NCBI RefSeq assembly: GCF_037042905.1
Contig: NC_087259.1
Span: forward strand, 26,004,001-26,068,000
Origin: Lytechinus pictus
Taxonomy: Eukaryota; Echinodermata; Echinoidea; Temnopleuroida; Toxopneustidae
Length of the DNA: 64,000 nt
Reading direction: 5' to 3'
This document shows positions 1-13,272 of this stretch, piece by piece. Each line of letters starts with the position of its first letter. The stretch's first letter is position 1. The notes under the pieces were generated by a model that saw nothing but the letters and a program-made list of their open reading frames with translations, was not told where the DNA came from and searched no databases. Position numbers and translations under genes: made by a program.

Positions 1-279
1 GGTAAGTAGTGGTGATGCTTTTTATGAAGGAATGCCACTTCGATTGGAAATTTTCAAGAACTTGCATTTTCCAAAATTTGCTAAAATTCAGGATACCATA
101 ATTAATTAATATACATATGTAAAAAAAATAATTTTTGACAGAATGTTGACTTGTTGTATATTTCTTTTTTCAGAATGATGATACTTAGTAATATTAAATA
201 TTTTCGCTTAACTGTCTTGTGTCATGAAGAATCATTGATAATTATATGAAAAACAGTTGTCTTGTCAATTCTTTTGTAG

Positions 280-3200
280 GGTCCACGTGGTTTTACTGGA
301 CAAATAGGATTAACAGGAACCAGCGGCAAACAGGGTGCAGTAGGTCCATCAGGACCTAAGGGACCACTAGGAAACATCGGTGATCAGGTAACACACATTC
401 AAATATTCCCCACCAAATATGTGATACAATTAAGAGGTAGAATTTCATCTATTTAGAATTCAATTTAGAATAAGTAAAAAAGGTAAAGGAGCAGATTCCT
501 TGAAGGTGATTTGTATCTTGCCCTGATACTAATCACAGAATCATGGGTGTAGTTTGTACTATGCATATCTGAAAACGATATAACACATGTTTCCAGCACT
601 CATTTAAATCCAACTTAGGTTAACATTCACTTAGAAAAAAAGAGAAAACGTTGACTTGCTAATATTCTATTCTGCCTAGCCTAATTGGGTAAGAATAAGC
701 CCTATTTGGGGTAAAGACATTTGTAAACACGTTCTACTTGATCTTTCTCCTGACTCTTTACTCCTAAGCTATCTGCATTAGATATGAACATGTGCACTTA
801 CCATTCTTACAAATCCTTCCTTTCATTATACAATAATCCATGTTTAGATTTTAACAGCTGTTATACACGTGCACAGCAAGACTAATTTGTAAAGGAATTT
901 TTTAAAATTTATTTTGTTTTTATTTTATTTTTACAGGGTAATAATGGTGAACCAGGAATCGCAGGACTCCAGGGCTTCAAAGGTGTACCGGTAAGTTGAC
1001 AATGTTAAAAAATATGCAACAAAATGCTTATGATTCTTCGCATTGCATACTATTACCTTGGCTTTAGCACTGCTACCTTGATCAGACATTCGAGGAATTC
1101 CTTCCCACCCATTTAATGCACCTGGGTGAAGAGTGGCAAAAGTAGATAAATGCCTTGCCAAAGGATGCGAGTGCTGCGGTAGGATTTGAACACTTATCTT
1201 GAAAAGTTAGAAGGCTTTATTCATGTATTTATTTATTCATTTATTTATTTATCGACAATGTAAAATGAAACTGGTACAGTTAAATACACAGTTACAATGC
1301 AAATTAAATATTTAAAGACTAGTGGGAAATACATAACAATACACATTGTACGTTAATATCAGGACAAAAAGCGGGATTTATCCATGACCGGATCCATGAG
1401 CCATAACAATAATGAAATTTTATAATGGACTTGGTTTCCAAGTGGTAGATTAAGTATCATGCTGGCAAAAACAATTAATCTTTGGAATATTTCATGTTTT
1501 AATCCTGCTTTGGGTTTATTGACAGCTTGTGTGAAAATAGCTGATTATATAGTAAGTAGTGGTGATTTTATATGATTTGATCAAAGGACGTGAATTTATA
1601 TGATAGTAAGTATGGAAAAAGGGACATGAATTGATACTTCACCATCAGCAAAGAGAGGTACAAGTAAAGACTTATGAATTATGTGATCTGCTCTACATAT
1701 TTGTTGTGACATTGGTGAACTTAAAGCTTGATAATTATATTCCCTTTTCAATGTTTGCCATTACTATTATGTTCATCTCTTATATAGCTGTGACACATGT
1801 CACCTTTTCTTGACAAATTTATTACTTTCTTGCTTATTGAAGGGATATCGTGGCGACATTGGTGACTTTGGTTTCAGGGGATTGAAAGGACGTGTTGGAG
1901 ATGCGGTAAGATTTCTCTTTTTGATACTCTTCCTCCTTCTCTTCTTTTTTCCTGTTTTTGTCTTATTGTCTTCAATACTTGAATAAAAAATCACAATGGG
2001 ATGATCATCCTATACTACCGTATTCCCCCTCCCCCTGTAGCGCTGGCCATGTGTTGATATAAGGGCTATACAGGTGGACTTTGAAATCTTTAAGTTTAAA
2101 AAGCATTTCTCATTTTGATATTTTTGTTGGGTTAAATGAGTTACTTTTATTCAAATGGATGGACATCATGTAAATTTGAGAAAGAATAAGTTTAAAAGAT
2201 TGTAGGAAAACGATATTCTAAATGGTGTTGAGTCCTAAATATGATGTAACTTTGTTCATATTTTGAAACTTTAAATTAGTACAACTATATTTTTCATATG
2301 TAAATTTGGTCTAACTGTTCTGTATAATATTTTCTGTTTGACGCAAGAATGGGTAGTATACCCCTTTAAATTCACATTGTGATAGGTTCTTTGTTTACAT
2401 GAAAATTATTTTGTACTATCATTACTATATGAGTATCACATGAAGTACTAGATTTACTTTTAATGGGCTTCTCCATTTTCAGGACATATAAGTCACAAAT
2501 TCCTTTAATCAATATATACTTTTTTGGTTATTGAATGCATGTATAGATTTTGTTTAACTGTTGCAATTGTACCCTCTTATTTATCGTATAGATTCACTCA
2601 ACTCTATTTTCTTGATTTGCATTTTGTTTAAAATGAAATTAAAAAATGAAACATGATGTTTGTTTACAGGGTACTGCTGGTGAAAGGGGCCCAGCTGGAT
2701 TCCCAGGCCTAGAAGGAATTCTTGGTCAGTTTGGTATTCAGGTAAGTCTATTTCATAAATTAGCAATTGAATACATGTCTTGTTTATTCAAAGAATAGTC
2801 TAGATGTTTTTATGTTTATTAAAAAATACTTCAATCAATGAGAAAGGGTATATTAAAAGTAGATGATATACTGTATATCTATGATTTTATTTTTAAAACC
2901 TGTAAAGACAACATACATGTAATTATGCCTTGTGCTGACTCAGCCTTGAGAGCTGAGATCAGACAGTCTGAGGCAGAGTGTACTACAAATGCCCGATTTC
3001 TCAAGGCCTAAATCTTCCAGGTTTTAGCCCTCCAAGGCCAAGGCCATGGAAGAACGTACAAGGCCAAGCATAATGCCAAGGCCTGATTTCTCTATAAATG
3101 CCATGACATGACAATGTCTCTGATTTATACTTTCCCATTTCATTTGATTTCTTAACAAACCTCCATAATGATTGATAATGCTTCTTAATTTGTATTTACA

Positions 3201-6200
3201 CAGGGTCCGAGAGGAGATATAGGACAAAAGGGCATACTGGTATGTCATTATTGCTTTTATAATACTAACCAACCGTAATAATGCTGAAAAGATGCTATTG
3301 ATAGTGTTATAAAATATGATATAGTGCACATGATCTCAAAAATTCATTTTCAATAATACCCCCTATGGCACTATCCCCTTAAAAAACAAATGGGTACATA
3401 ATTAATTTGTTTTTACAAAATTGACAATCAATCACTCTGGTAATCATTAAATATCAATGTTTTCAATATAAAGATACAAAATAAAATTCCATGTTTTTTC
3501 GCCTTTACAATCAAGTCAACCCAACCCACTCAGGGGCGGTGATTTTCAGAAGTATTTGTTATTCAGGTACTTATATTAATACACTGTGTATTAATTACAT
3601 AATGTCAAAACTACCTGACTTACCCGAGGCAAGATTTCCATTGATTCCCCAAATGCTTTAAACACTTGAGCCTCGTAGGCATATGTCGGATTCGCTGCTG
3701 GATATCTTTCTTTGATCCGATAGTTATTTTCAGATGCTTGCTTGGTTTTTGTTATGTTATATCTTCTTCTTTACCCTTAATAGTCCATTCTCCTGTCTTT
3801 TTCTATTTATTCTTTTGATATTCCTTCTTTATGCCTCTTCTCATCCCCTCATCTATCTCTCGTTCATTCTTGGTATGTATTGCATCACACTTGAATTAGA
3901 CTTTTTCTCTTTCTCTCTTTAGGGTGATACCGGATATCCTGGCCCACCGGTAAGAATTTTTTTATATCAATTAAAATAGCATTATTAGTAGTATTGACAG
4001 CAGTGCTAATGGTACAAGGAAAAGTAGTAACACTAATAGATGTAGTAGTAGTAGTAGTATTACTACTAAAAATATTAGTTGTTCGAACTGCCATGGCAGG
4101 CATATATCTAAAGAAGCAGTAGTTGTAGTAGGTGATGCTATAGTACATTAGTTATTTTTGTAGTAACAGCAGTAATATAAGAAGTAAAATATTAAGTAGT
4201 AAAATATTAAGTAGTAGTAGCAGTAGTAGTAGTAGTAGAAGAAGTAGTAGTAGTAGTAGTATTCGTTGTCGTCGTAGTAGTGGTAAGTAGTAGTAGCAGC
4301 AGTATGCAGCAGCCGTTTGGCAAGCCATTTTAACATTTAATCCTATTTCTTGATATCAAAAATTCGAATTTGATATCAAGAATTTGAATCAAGAAATGAA
4401 TTCTTAATATCAAGAAATAGGATTAAATGTTAAAACGGCTTGCCATACAGCCACGGTATTAGTAGAAAAAGTATTACAATATTTGTTTATTGAAAGGAAC
4501 TATGATTCCAATTGATATTGTTTGTAATTCTAGTTTCATTTTTTTCACATTTCAAAACAGGGTCCTCCTGGTAGCTATGCGGTAAGTTGATATGGTATAT
4601 ATATAATGGTTTATATTGTGTTCTCTTTTGATATTAAATTGTAGCCATTTCTATGTCAATGAACTTCTTATCCTTCTTTTAATACTCTGATACAATAAAA
4701 GATTGAAGTAAATGACAATTGAAGATAAGCATTATATTTATGTACATATAACAGTTATTCCTTTAAGAAACTCCTTAAACATATGTCTTTCCTGATACAG
4801 TCATTTTCATTTTTTAATTTTCTTTTATCTCTTCTATACAATGTATTCTAATTATTTACGTCCTTACTGATTGTTTTGAAAATGCTGTGATATAGATATA
4901 TCACAGCTCTTTCACTTTCATTTTCTGAAAAGTGGAATATTCTTCAGCTTTTCTTTGTTAATTTTTTTTTATATTATATATACACCATGGAGAGTGTATT
5001 AATTTGCTGTTGATATTATATGACGGTAAAATTATTTTATACAACTGAAAAAATAAAATAGTACTTTTAATTGATGGTTGATAAATGTCTCATTCTTTCT
5101 TTCCCCATTCAGGGTGAATTTGTAAATGATGCCGATGCTCTAGCCTCTCTATTACATTACTTCTTTGTTTTACCAAGACCAAAACACATAGGGGTGAGTG
5201 TGAATGCTATATAGGTATCTCAATTTAATTCCATAGATTCAAAGTGACATCCACTTTCTTTCAGTATTATTTCAAATTCACTGTGTATGACAATATTTTT
5301 AAATGGATCACCATGGATTGTTGCTGGGCATGCCGACCAATGAGTGTATTGTATCAGAGATTAATCTATCTCATTCTACCTCATAGTTGTAAAAGCAGAC
5401 CCCTCCTCCCTCTTCTGTTCTCTCTCCGAGCATGTGACAGTTCAGTAGTGAATAGTATTTAAAGAAAGGTAAATACCTGTAGAAGGGTATAATAGACATC
5501 TTAAGATTTTGTTTTTTGATTATCTGTGGTAGATTGAAAACAAGAAAGAGAGCAATTTTATTATAACTGAGAAATTAAAGGAGAATGAAACCTTTGGAAC
5601 AAGATAGCTTGTGTGAAAACAGAAAAATCAAAGAAACAGATCAACGGAAGCTTGAGAAAAATCTGACAAATAATGAGAAAGTTATGAGCATTTTAATATT
5701 GCGATCACTAATGCTATGGAGATCCTCAAATTGGCAATGCGACAAAGATGTGTGATGTCACTTGTGAACAACTCTCCCCATTACTTTAGTATATATTTCA
5801 CTTAAATTGCCTCTTTTATCACATCAATCAGTAGATCATGTGTTCTTTCTATATATAGGAGAGCATGTAATACAGATTTTTAAAGAATACATCATGGATA
5901 AAGAGTTTGTATCACCATAAGAAAAAGCAAAAAGATACATTTTGAGGGTATTCTATAGTCCATCAAAGGGAAAGTTGTTAACATGTGACATCACACATCC
6001 TTGTCGCATTGCCAATGGGAGGATCTCCATAGCATTAGTGATTGCAATATTCAAATTCTTATAACTTTCTCATTGTTTGTCCGATTTTTCTCAAACTTTC
6101 TTTGTTCTTATTCTTTGATTTTTCTGTTTCGACACAAGCCTACCTGTTCCAAAGGTTTCATTTCCCTTTAAAGATTTTGTTATCAAAGTCACTAATGATG

Positions 6201-9200
6201 TATTTAATGTTTATATTTGCAGGACGTGGATGTATTTTATATGATGAAGTATTTATACCGCTATATTGAGGGCATGAAGCACCCATTAGGTACCCAAGAT
6301 CTACCTGTAAGGACCTGTCGAGATTTATTGGATTGCCAACCAGACATGGATGATGGTGAGATACTGCCAAACATATATGATCTTTAAAGGAGAATATTTT
6401 GTTTGGATTTGAAGGGGATTGGGGTTATGCATTAAATCACTGGCATACATGTGGGATTGGGGGCCATGGCACCCCCAAAAGTTCCACGACCAAGAAAAGG
6501 AAAGAGAAAAGTTAAAAAAGTAAAAGGTAACGGTGAAATATACTATTTTCTAAATTTATTTCTATCTATCGCAAAATTGGGCTGAAAGGGCCATCCGGTT
6601 ACAATGATTAAGATTGGTTTCCACTTTTCTGGCTGGCAACTGATGCACCTGGCAGACTGCTACCGAAACTTACATTTGTATGATATTATCTAATGTGTTT
6701 GAAGTGTCAAATAAGTAATAAATGAATAAATAAATAGTGTTCTTCTCATCAAGTAATACCTCATGATTTGTGTCATTTAACAGGTGAATATTGGATTGAT
6801 CCTGATTTGGGTTGCTGTACGGATGCTGTGAAAGTTTATTGTGGACTTGCTGCTGGCGGATACACATGTCTGTTATCACGTGACACAAGTACAGTATGTT
6901 GATCAATAATATTCATGTTACTTTGAAACAGCATATTGAGGGGGTGCTGCAAGAAAATATTTGCAATAAATTGCAAATTTCTGTTGTAAATTTACAAGTG
7001 ATAGATCAGTTTGAATAAAGCAATTCGATTTATACTTGATAGTACAATAAGCAGTCCATCAATCAATTTCAAATTTGCAATTGATTGCAATAATGTATTT
7101 TTGGGACCAGATATTGACTTCTTATAACAATAAAAGTAATGATAATAATAATAATAATAATGATAATAATCAGTTCTTGTACAGCACACAACCTTTTGAT
7201 TATGATGTCTCTATGCACTTCAAAAGACGGGGATTTAGCTTGGCTTTAGCTTGGCAGCCGTAATTACTTACAGCGCTCATGTAGTTCAAGGCATTATTTC
7301 CTACAAGGTACCCGTTTACCTCGCATTGGTTGTGTGCTGCACATTGTGGATAAACTTCTTGCTGAAGAAAACTATGCCATTGCTGGGATTTTAACCCGCA
7401 GCCCTCTGGGCCACAAAGGTCCACAATCAGTTGAAAATTTCTTGCAACACTCCGTAACTGGCTTGACCACTGAGAGAGTGATAGCAATATGGATATTTTA
7501 TTGGAATTTGACTTGTGTTGTCAATCACAAACCTTGGCCCTGTTACATAATGCTTTGTGATTGATCATGGGGCAGACTTCTACATTAAATTGCATTGATT
7601 ATTGTGCAGGATCAGCAAGATCAGCCCCAAAGTCAATCACTAAGCTTTATCTTACGGGACCCAGGCTAGAGGATATGTGACCCTGTCTTAATGGAGAAAC
7701 TTAAATCTGGGGCCCGATTCATAAAGGACTTGCAACTGTTGTAACTTTGCCATAATGGCAACTACCATGGTAACAGGGGTCAGCAGCTAATCAGAATCGA
7801 TGTTTCCATGGTAGTTGCCATAATGGCAAAGTTAAAACAGTTGCAGGTCCTTTATGAAACGGGGCCCCAGGGGTCCGTAACATACAGTTTAGCGATTGAT
7901 CGTGGAGCTGACTTCAATATTTAATTGCATTTTTTTTTACCAGTCAACAAAATCAGCCCCATAATCAATTGCTAATCTTACGCATTACATCACCTTCAAA
8001 AGATTATACAAATATCATGCAGAACTCAGCCTTCCCTCCTTGTCTGCCTAGAGGTATTTTTAATATACTTTTCTTTATAAATATACATGTATATGATTTC
8101 CATGTGTTATGAAGTATGTTCTGTTATAAAGTTCTATATTAGATTCGTTAAATATTTAGGTAAGATGTTATGTGTAACTAAAGCCTACTTTTGCAGTAAT
8201 TCTAGACTAATTACTTGGATCTAAAGAATTTAATGACCCTCTGCACTTTTGATAAAGATTTAATTGTGATTTCTCCTTATACAGTTGGATTATGACATCA
8301 GCAAGCCTCAACTCAACTTCCTACATCTCCTGAGTTCTACAGCATTCCAGGAAATTACCATACATTGCAGGAACGTACCGGTCTGGAGAAATCGAAGGGG
8401 CACTTACGAGAACGCTTTGACTTTCCGTGGTTGGAATGGAGCTTATTTTTCATACGATGGCCAAAGACCAGAGATTCTGGAAGACAATTGTCAGGTGAGT
8501 TTGTGAAATATTGTTATCTTTAATTTCATTCAGTTTGTTTCATTGCTGGCAATATGCATACAACAATAACATTGTTCTAAGATTATTTTTTTAGGCCAAA
8601 AACTGATGACTTTAACAAGTTCAACAAGGATTGGTTGAAATTGAAAAATCCTAGGATTAAAAAAAGATGACATTAGACTTCTTTAAATCACTAAATCTAC
8701 CTAGAAATACAGGTCTAAGCTCTCGTAAAATTTGTCTTAAGACTTGATTAGTTATAATTCTCACACTATTTCACCCCCATCGAGCACTCTCACTTTTTCC
8801 ACCTCACTCTCTCTTTCTCACTCTTTTTCCTTTATCTTTCCTCATCTCTCTTGATTCCTGCAATGATATTTTAAATATGAATTCATTATTTACAATCTTA
8901 GAATGTTTCTTTTGTACTCTGTATATTCCATATTATTACCAAAATTAAGCTTTATTTTTATTTCTTTCAATTTTCATTTCATTTATTTTTTCAATTATTG
9001 TTTTTACATATTTATTTTATTCATTTTTCCAATGCATCGTTTAACATGTCTTTTCCACTAAGCCATTGCAGGAGTCTTAGGCACTACCACCTGATAATTA
9101 AATTGGTTAATTGTTAGAGCTCTAAGAAAATTACTTTCAAAAGTCTGACAACTTTTTTACATCCTTAAAATGTTTTAATGATCTGAATACTTTCCAAACT

Positions 9201-9483
9201 TTAATGGTCAAAGAATGTTGATTACGTTTCTATTTTTATTACAAAAAATATTCTACAAACATCCTGCTACAGCATTCAAAATATTACAAATTAATAAGTT
9301 GTTACTTTTTATCACTTTGAATTTCAGCGTGAAGATTCAAAATGGCGGACCACTCGTTTTGTATTTCGTGTACATAACGTCCATAAGTTACCCATTGTTG
9401 ACATCATTACTGACCCAGATGTTCACAGGATATCGGAAAATCATGGTTTTAAGATAGAAATCGGACACACATGTTTTGACTGA
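280..9483 (+). CDS. Fibrillar collagen alpha chain, 3' part (12 exons, C-propeptide complete)
   Basis: Secreted structural protein of the extracellular matrix. Exons: 280-387, 937-990, 1843-1905, 2670-2741, 3204-3239, 3923-3949, 4561-4581, 5113-5193, 6223-6355, 6784-6893, 8285-8494, 9328-9483 (stop TGA 9481-9483). The first seven encode uninterrupted Gly-X-Y. The first six are multiples of 9 bp (108, 54, 63, 72, 36, 27), as expected for fibrillar collagen helix exons; the seventh (21 bp) ends the helix. The last five encode a COLFI domain with [25 protein letters not shown] and a C-terminal HTCFD. All splice sites are AG/GT and the phases join to 356 codons plus stop. A GTAAGT at base 2 may be the donor of an earlier exon; the N-terminal part is off the window. 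The C-propeptide has nine Cys rather than the usual eight, and is about 35 residues short between the fifth Cys and the QLNFLHLL segment. The fibrillar class is not resolved. Confidence 0.93.
1045..1200 (-). repeat. SINE fragment in collagen intron
   Basis: On the minus strand it carries a degenerate B-box-like segment (complement of TAGGATTTGAAC, near 1170-1182), followed by a SINE-body-like sequence. Its arrangement resembles the elements at 7200-7500 and 30183-30448. A (ATTT)n-like tract follows at about 1210-1250. Confidence 0.45.
4183..4300 (+). repeat. AGT/GTA trinucleotide microsatellite
   Basis: Imperfect (AGT)n with a few GTC interruptions in a collagen intron; a smaller block lies at 4022-4065. 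Open frames through it are repeat translations, not genes. Confidence 0.8.
4317..4446. repeat. Small foldback element, arms about 38 bp
   Basis: Left arm 4319-4356 and right arm 4408-4444 are near-perfect reverse complements. Both contain an ATTTAATCC/GGATTAAAT core. The loop holds further copies of the palindromic TTGATATCAA motif. It sits in the collagen intron right after the AGT microsatellite. Confidence 0.75.
5576..6177. mobile_element. Long-inverted-repeat non-autonomous element (about 600 bp)
   Basis: Arms of about 190 bp are reverse complements: 5577-5765 reads AAAGGAGAATGAAACC to GATGTGTGATGTCAC, and 5990-6175 reads back from GTGACATCACACATC to GGTTTCATTTCCCTTT. The centre has no open frame. 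This is a MITE-like foldback inside the collagen intron before exon 6223-6355; the superfamily cannot be assigned. Confidence 0.8.
7200..7500 (-). repeat. tRNA-derived SINE copy in collagen intron
   Basis: Minus-strand order is an A-box-like TGGTCAAGCC near 7470, a B-box-like GGTTAAAATCCC near 7390-7401, then a unique body ending near 7200. The apparent open frame on this strand is a read-through of the repeat. Degenerate copy. Confidence 0.6.
7557..7985. repeat. Direct duplication flanking a 160-bp foldback element
   Basis: Segments 7557-7655 and 7891-7985 are diverged direct copies; both contain TTGATC, TTGCAT, AATCAGCCCC-like sequence and CTTACG. Between them lies an inverted repeat, 7709-7868, that starts GGGGCCC and ends GGGGCCCC, with arms containing TTGCCATAATGGCAA and CTACCATGG. 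Intronic, non-coding. Confidence 0.65.
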
Positions 9484-11300
9484 ATATGATTATGTAGAAA
9501 CGATTGTTTTCCACTTTTTTCTAGAAAATTGTAATATTTACATTTTTCGGAGAAAAAAAAGTAAAACAAAATGTTTGCATATTTCTCAAACTACTTAAGA
9601 TATGGGAACTTGTTGGTGTTCACGTGGGTGAGGTTTACCTTTTATCACGTGATATATATCTTTCAGTATTTTAAGATCATTAGACAAGCTGGAAAAAATT
9701 GTGGTATTATAAGGAATGGTGAAATGGATATGGCATGAAAATTGATGCTTTTTAACATTCCAATTAGAAAGGATATATGGTCATGCCTTGAACAAAATCT
9801 TTAATGTTTCTTTATTTTCTAGTGGCATGTTTGGATTCCTAAGCCCTTTTTATGGTGTGTCATTATTTCAGTTGCAGTTTTGTGATGATTTTTTAAAAAG
9901 AATTAGGGGACTTTGAATATAGTGACATTCATTCTATAGATTTCCTTACTAGCATTAATGTTTTTGTTGCGATAAAAAAAACAAAATATAAAATTCAATG
10001 GTCAATTTTCAGAATTTCCTTATCTTATGCTGTGTAGGCCTATTTCTAGTCTTTGAGGTAAATTTTCTTAAATTATTTCAAGTTTGAAATCAATCGTAAG
10101 TTACAGTGGCATGTTTTCTCATGCCAAGTATGTGTTTCCTAGGGATTTTGTATTCAATTTATGAAATCCTTTTTATCTGTTGTAAAATAAAAATTTCTTG
10201 GTGCTATTTCATCATGTCAAATTGTACAATATGATGTCGAATTGGTGCTCTTGTTTGAGAAGTGATGTGTAATTGTGATTGTGGTGCTATATATATTTTC
10301 GTAAATGTCACATGGTGTTTTAATAGTTGTTTTAGTCTTGTGCTGATGATCAGGCCATCACTGCGTAAAGTATTTTTTTCTACGCTTGTTGAATGCACTG
10401 CTGTATAGGAAAACTGTGCTGTGAATATAACTTAGTAGATTTTTGTTTTTTATTATTGAATTATATTCTGCCAGAGACTTTAGATCTAGAATTGACCATG
10501 ATCAAATAGATTGTATCACATTGACGATGGCTGGCATTTCTACGCAATGTACTTTATAAAGCACAGTTGGTCTATAGAAATCTCCCCCCAAAAGCTTGCA
10601 TTTTGTACATTTTGAAATTATGAAAGTTGTATTTATGTCTCTGTTTCTATTTTGAGCACAAAAGATGAAGATTCGTTCGCAAAGCAAATTGAAGGCGTAA
10701 TTACAATGTAGTAAAATCCAAACTCATTTATTTTATCAAAATAAGAGCTGCTTTTTTAGTAATCAATTTTGAACTTTAAATTTGTAAATTGGTAGATATA
10801 TCTTGGCTTTAGCTATCTGATGGTTTATTGTATTATTGACACAGGGTACGTGCTGAAACAGTTGTACATGTATCTATTTAGTGTGCTTATTAGGTACTTA
10901 TTGCTATTTTAGGTGAATAATAAATATGCGCATATCTTAGAGTATTAAGCCATAGAATGATGCTAGGTAGATTCACACCGTAGGTATAGAGTCATGTAGC
11001 TTTTTGGACTTTTTATATGATGTACAGATTTTAATATCTTTTCTGATTTTTTGTTGTTGTTTTTGTAAAGGCAGTTGTTGTACTATTCATTGTAAGTGAA
11101 GAGTTTGGGTATACATTCTTTTTAACTTTGTACGTATCAGTTGTAAATGTTCTAAATTATGCAAGAAAAACGTGGTAAAACTTTATTTTCCTCAATGTGT
11201 ATATTTCAACGAAGTTGATGTAATTGAAAAAACGCCTATAAGATCCCTCTTCGCTTTGTTAATTTATCTTCATATGTGATATACAGTTAACATATATATC
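9484..11300 (+). other. Probable collagen 3' UTR and downstream sequence
   Basis: AT-rich stretch directly after the collagen stop codon with no coding signal. Candidate polyadenylation signals AATAAA lie at 10186-10191 and near 10919. The true transcript end cannot be chosen from sequence alone. Confidence 0.45.
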
Positions 11301-12454
11301 ATGCCACACGGACCCGTGTCTTAAAGGTATGAAACATATATAAATAAGCCTGATTTTTTTTAAAGGTTACTTCTAAAAGAATTCAAAGGCCTGATCAAAT
11401 AAATAGATGACCTTTCGAGTTTGAAGAAATGAAAGGTATGGGTGGTAATTTTGTTAACTGTGTGCCGGGTGTAGAATTAAGTCATAATGTAATTAAAGTG
11501 GACCTGAACAATTCAAATTGATTGAAAAGAGTATATGACCATTTTGTTGTGGGGATATCTTTAAAGCTAGTTTGGAAAAGAATTTCTCTACCTCATTAAA
11601 ATGACAGAAAATTGCTGCATATATACTATACATACCAATTCTGTTTATATTTAGAATTGTGTTATCCTTTTAGATCCCTAATCTTGTGTAAAATATTTTA
11701 TGATTACTAATCTTTTCTTGGAAATTTTAAATTTACTTTTTTTCTGATGACATTTTCTGTAGAGCTTTATGTCATCTGAAAGCTCCTTTTTAGGGAGCAT
11801 TTTTTGTGTTAAATGATTATAAAATTTCATTGTAGATATACGTCCATGGAAAATAACAAAACTGTCTCTTCTCCAACATAAATTTATTTTTGCGAAACAT
11901 AATTTGTGGTTCAATATGTTGCAGGGGGCAGGCATGTGCAAAAACATCTTTTTTTCTAAAACTAACATTTATCTGAAATGACTCCACATGGGAATAATAT
12001 ATGAAAGAACGATTCATGCATCTATTCTAACATTGAGATCATCTGAAGTAGCTGAAAGAGGGGTTTTCTTCTGGTAGAGTATGTCTTCATTAGGTCGGTT
12101 TGGGAAGGAGGATAGTGTTTGTATTACAATGTGTCATGTTCCGGTTTTATTTGTTGATGAATAGAACAAATTAAGTGATTCTCAGAAACAGATTTGTGTT
12201 TGTGTTTTGATTTATTGTTGTATTTAATTGAGAGGACAAAAGTAATTTTCTTGAACGTATTGTACATTTAAAGACATCTCTCGTTCTTTTATAATAATTA
12301 TCAAAATGTAAAACCCATTTACATAAAACAGAGAGGCTTAAGAAACCCAGGGTAGCATCAGGGTGTCTTCTTAGGGAGGGGTAAGTGAAGGACGGAAAAA
12401 ATGTTGGGGAAAGGGTGATAAAAATTCAAATCGCATGTACCGCAAAATCATTTT

Positions 12455-13187
12455 TGTCTCGCCTGCATAGCAGAGCGAGACTATAGGCGCCGCTTTTCCG
12501 ACGACGGCGATGGTGGCGACGGCGGCGTCGTCAACATCGAAATCTTAACCAAGGTTAAGTTTTTGAAATGTCATCATAACTTAAAAAGTATATAGACCTA
12601 GTTCATGAAACTTGGACATAAGGATCATGAAGTATTATTGAACATCCTGCCTGAGTTTCAGGTCACATGACCAAAGTCAAAGGTCATTTAGGGATCAATG
12701 AACTTAGACCATGTTAGGAGAATCAATATCGAAATCTTAACCAAGGTTAAGTTTTTGAAATGTTGTCATAACTTCAAAAGATATGGACCTAGTTCATAAA
12801 ACTTAGACATAAGGGTAATAGTGTATCCTTGAATACCCTGTGTGTGTTTCAGGAACATGGCCAAGGTCAAAGGTCATTTAAAGGTCAATGTACTCTGTCT
12901 GTGTTGGGAGTATGTGTGGAATTGGCATCATAACTTAGGAAGTTTATGGTACTTGCTCATGAAACATCGACATAAGGATAATCAAGTATGAATGATAGTT
13001 TTGCACAATCCTTAGGTCACATGATCATGGTCAAAGGTCATTTTGGGTCAATGGACATAATATTTTAATATCTTATTAATGTTTCTTCTGTGAATAATTA
13101 TTCATTAGCTGTTTTTCAAAGGAAGCAATGCTGCTATATCGAATTGCGTAATGCAGGCGAGACTGCCAGAGGCGTTCCACTTGTTTT
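12455..13187 (+). mobile_element. Interspersed element, left copy of an inverted pair
   Basis: Begins TGTCTCGCCTGCAT, continues into GGCGCCGCTTTTCCGACG, and ends CAGAGGCGTTCCACTTGTT. The interior is a diverged tandem repeat of roughly 150-180 bp whose units share ACATAAGG, TTCAGGTCACATG and a direct repeat of AGGTCA-like half-sites. It has no coding frame. Confidence 0.75.
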
Positions 13188-13272
13188 AAGATTGAAAATC
13201 GTATTTTAGAGGTACAGCTTGGATAGCATGATGCTCATGAATACCTACTATCTACTAATTACTACATATTAT

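Noticed and set aside
7200-7564. Open frames on both strands in the collagen intron
   Set aside because: Both read through a tRNA-derived SINE copy; they do not fit as a missing C-propeptide exon.
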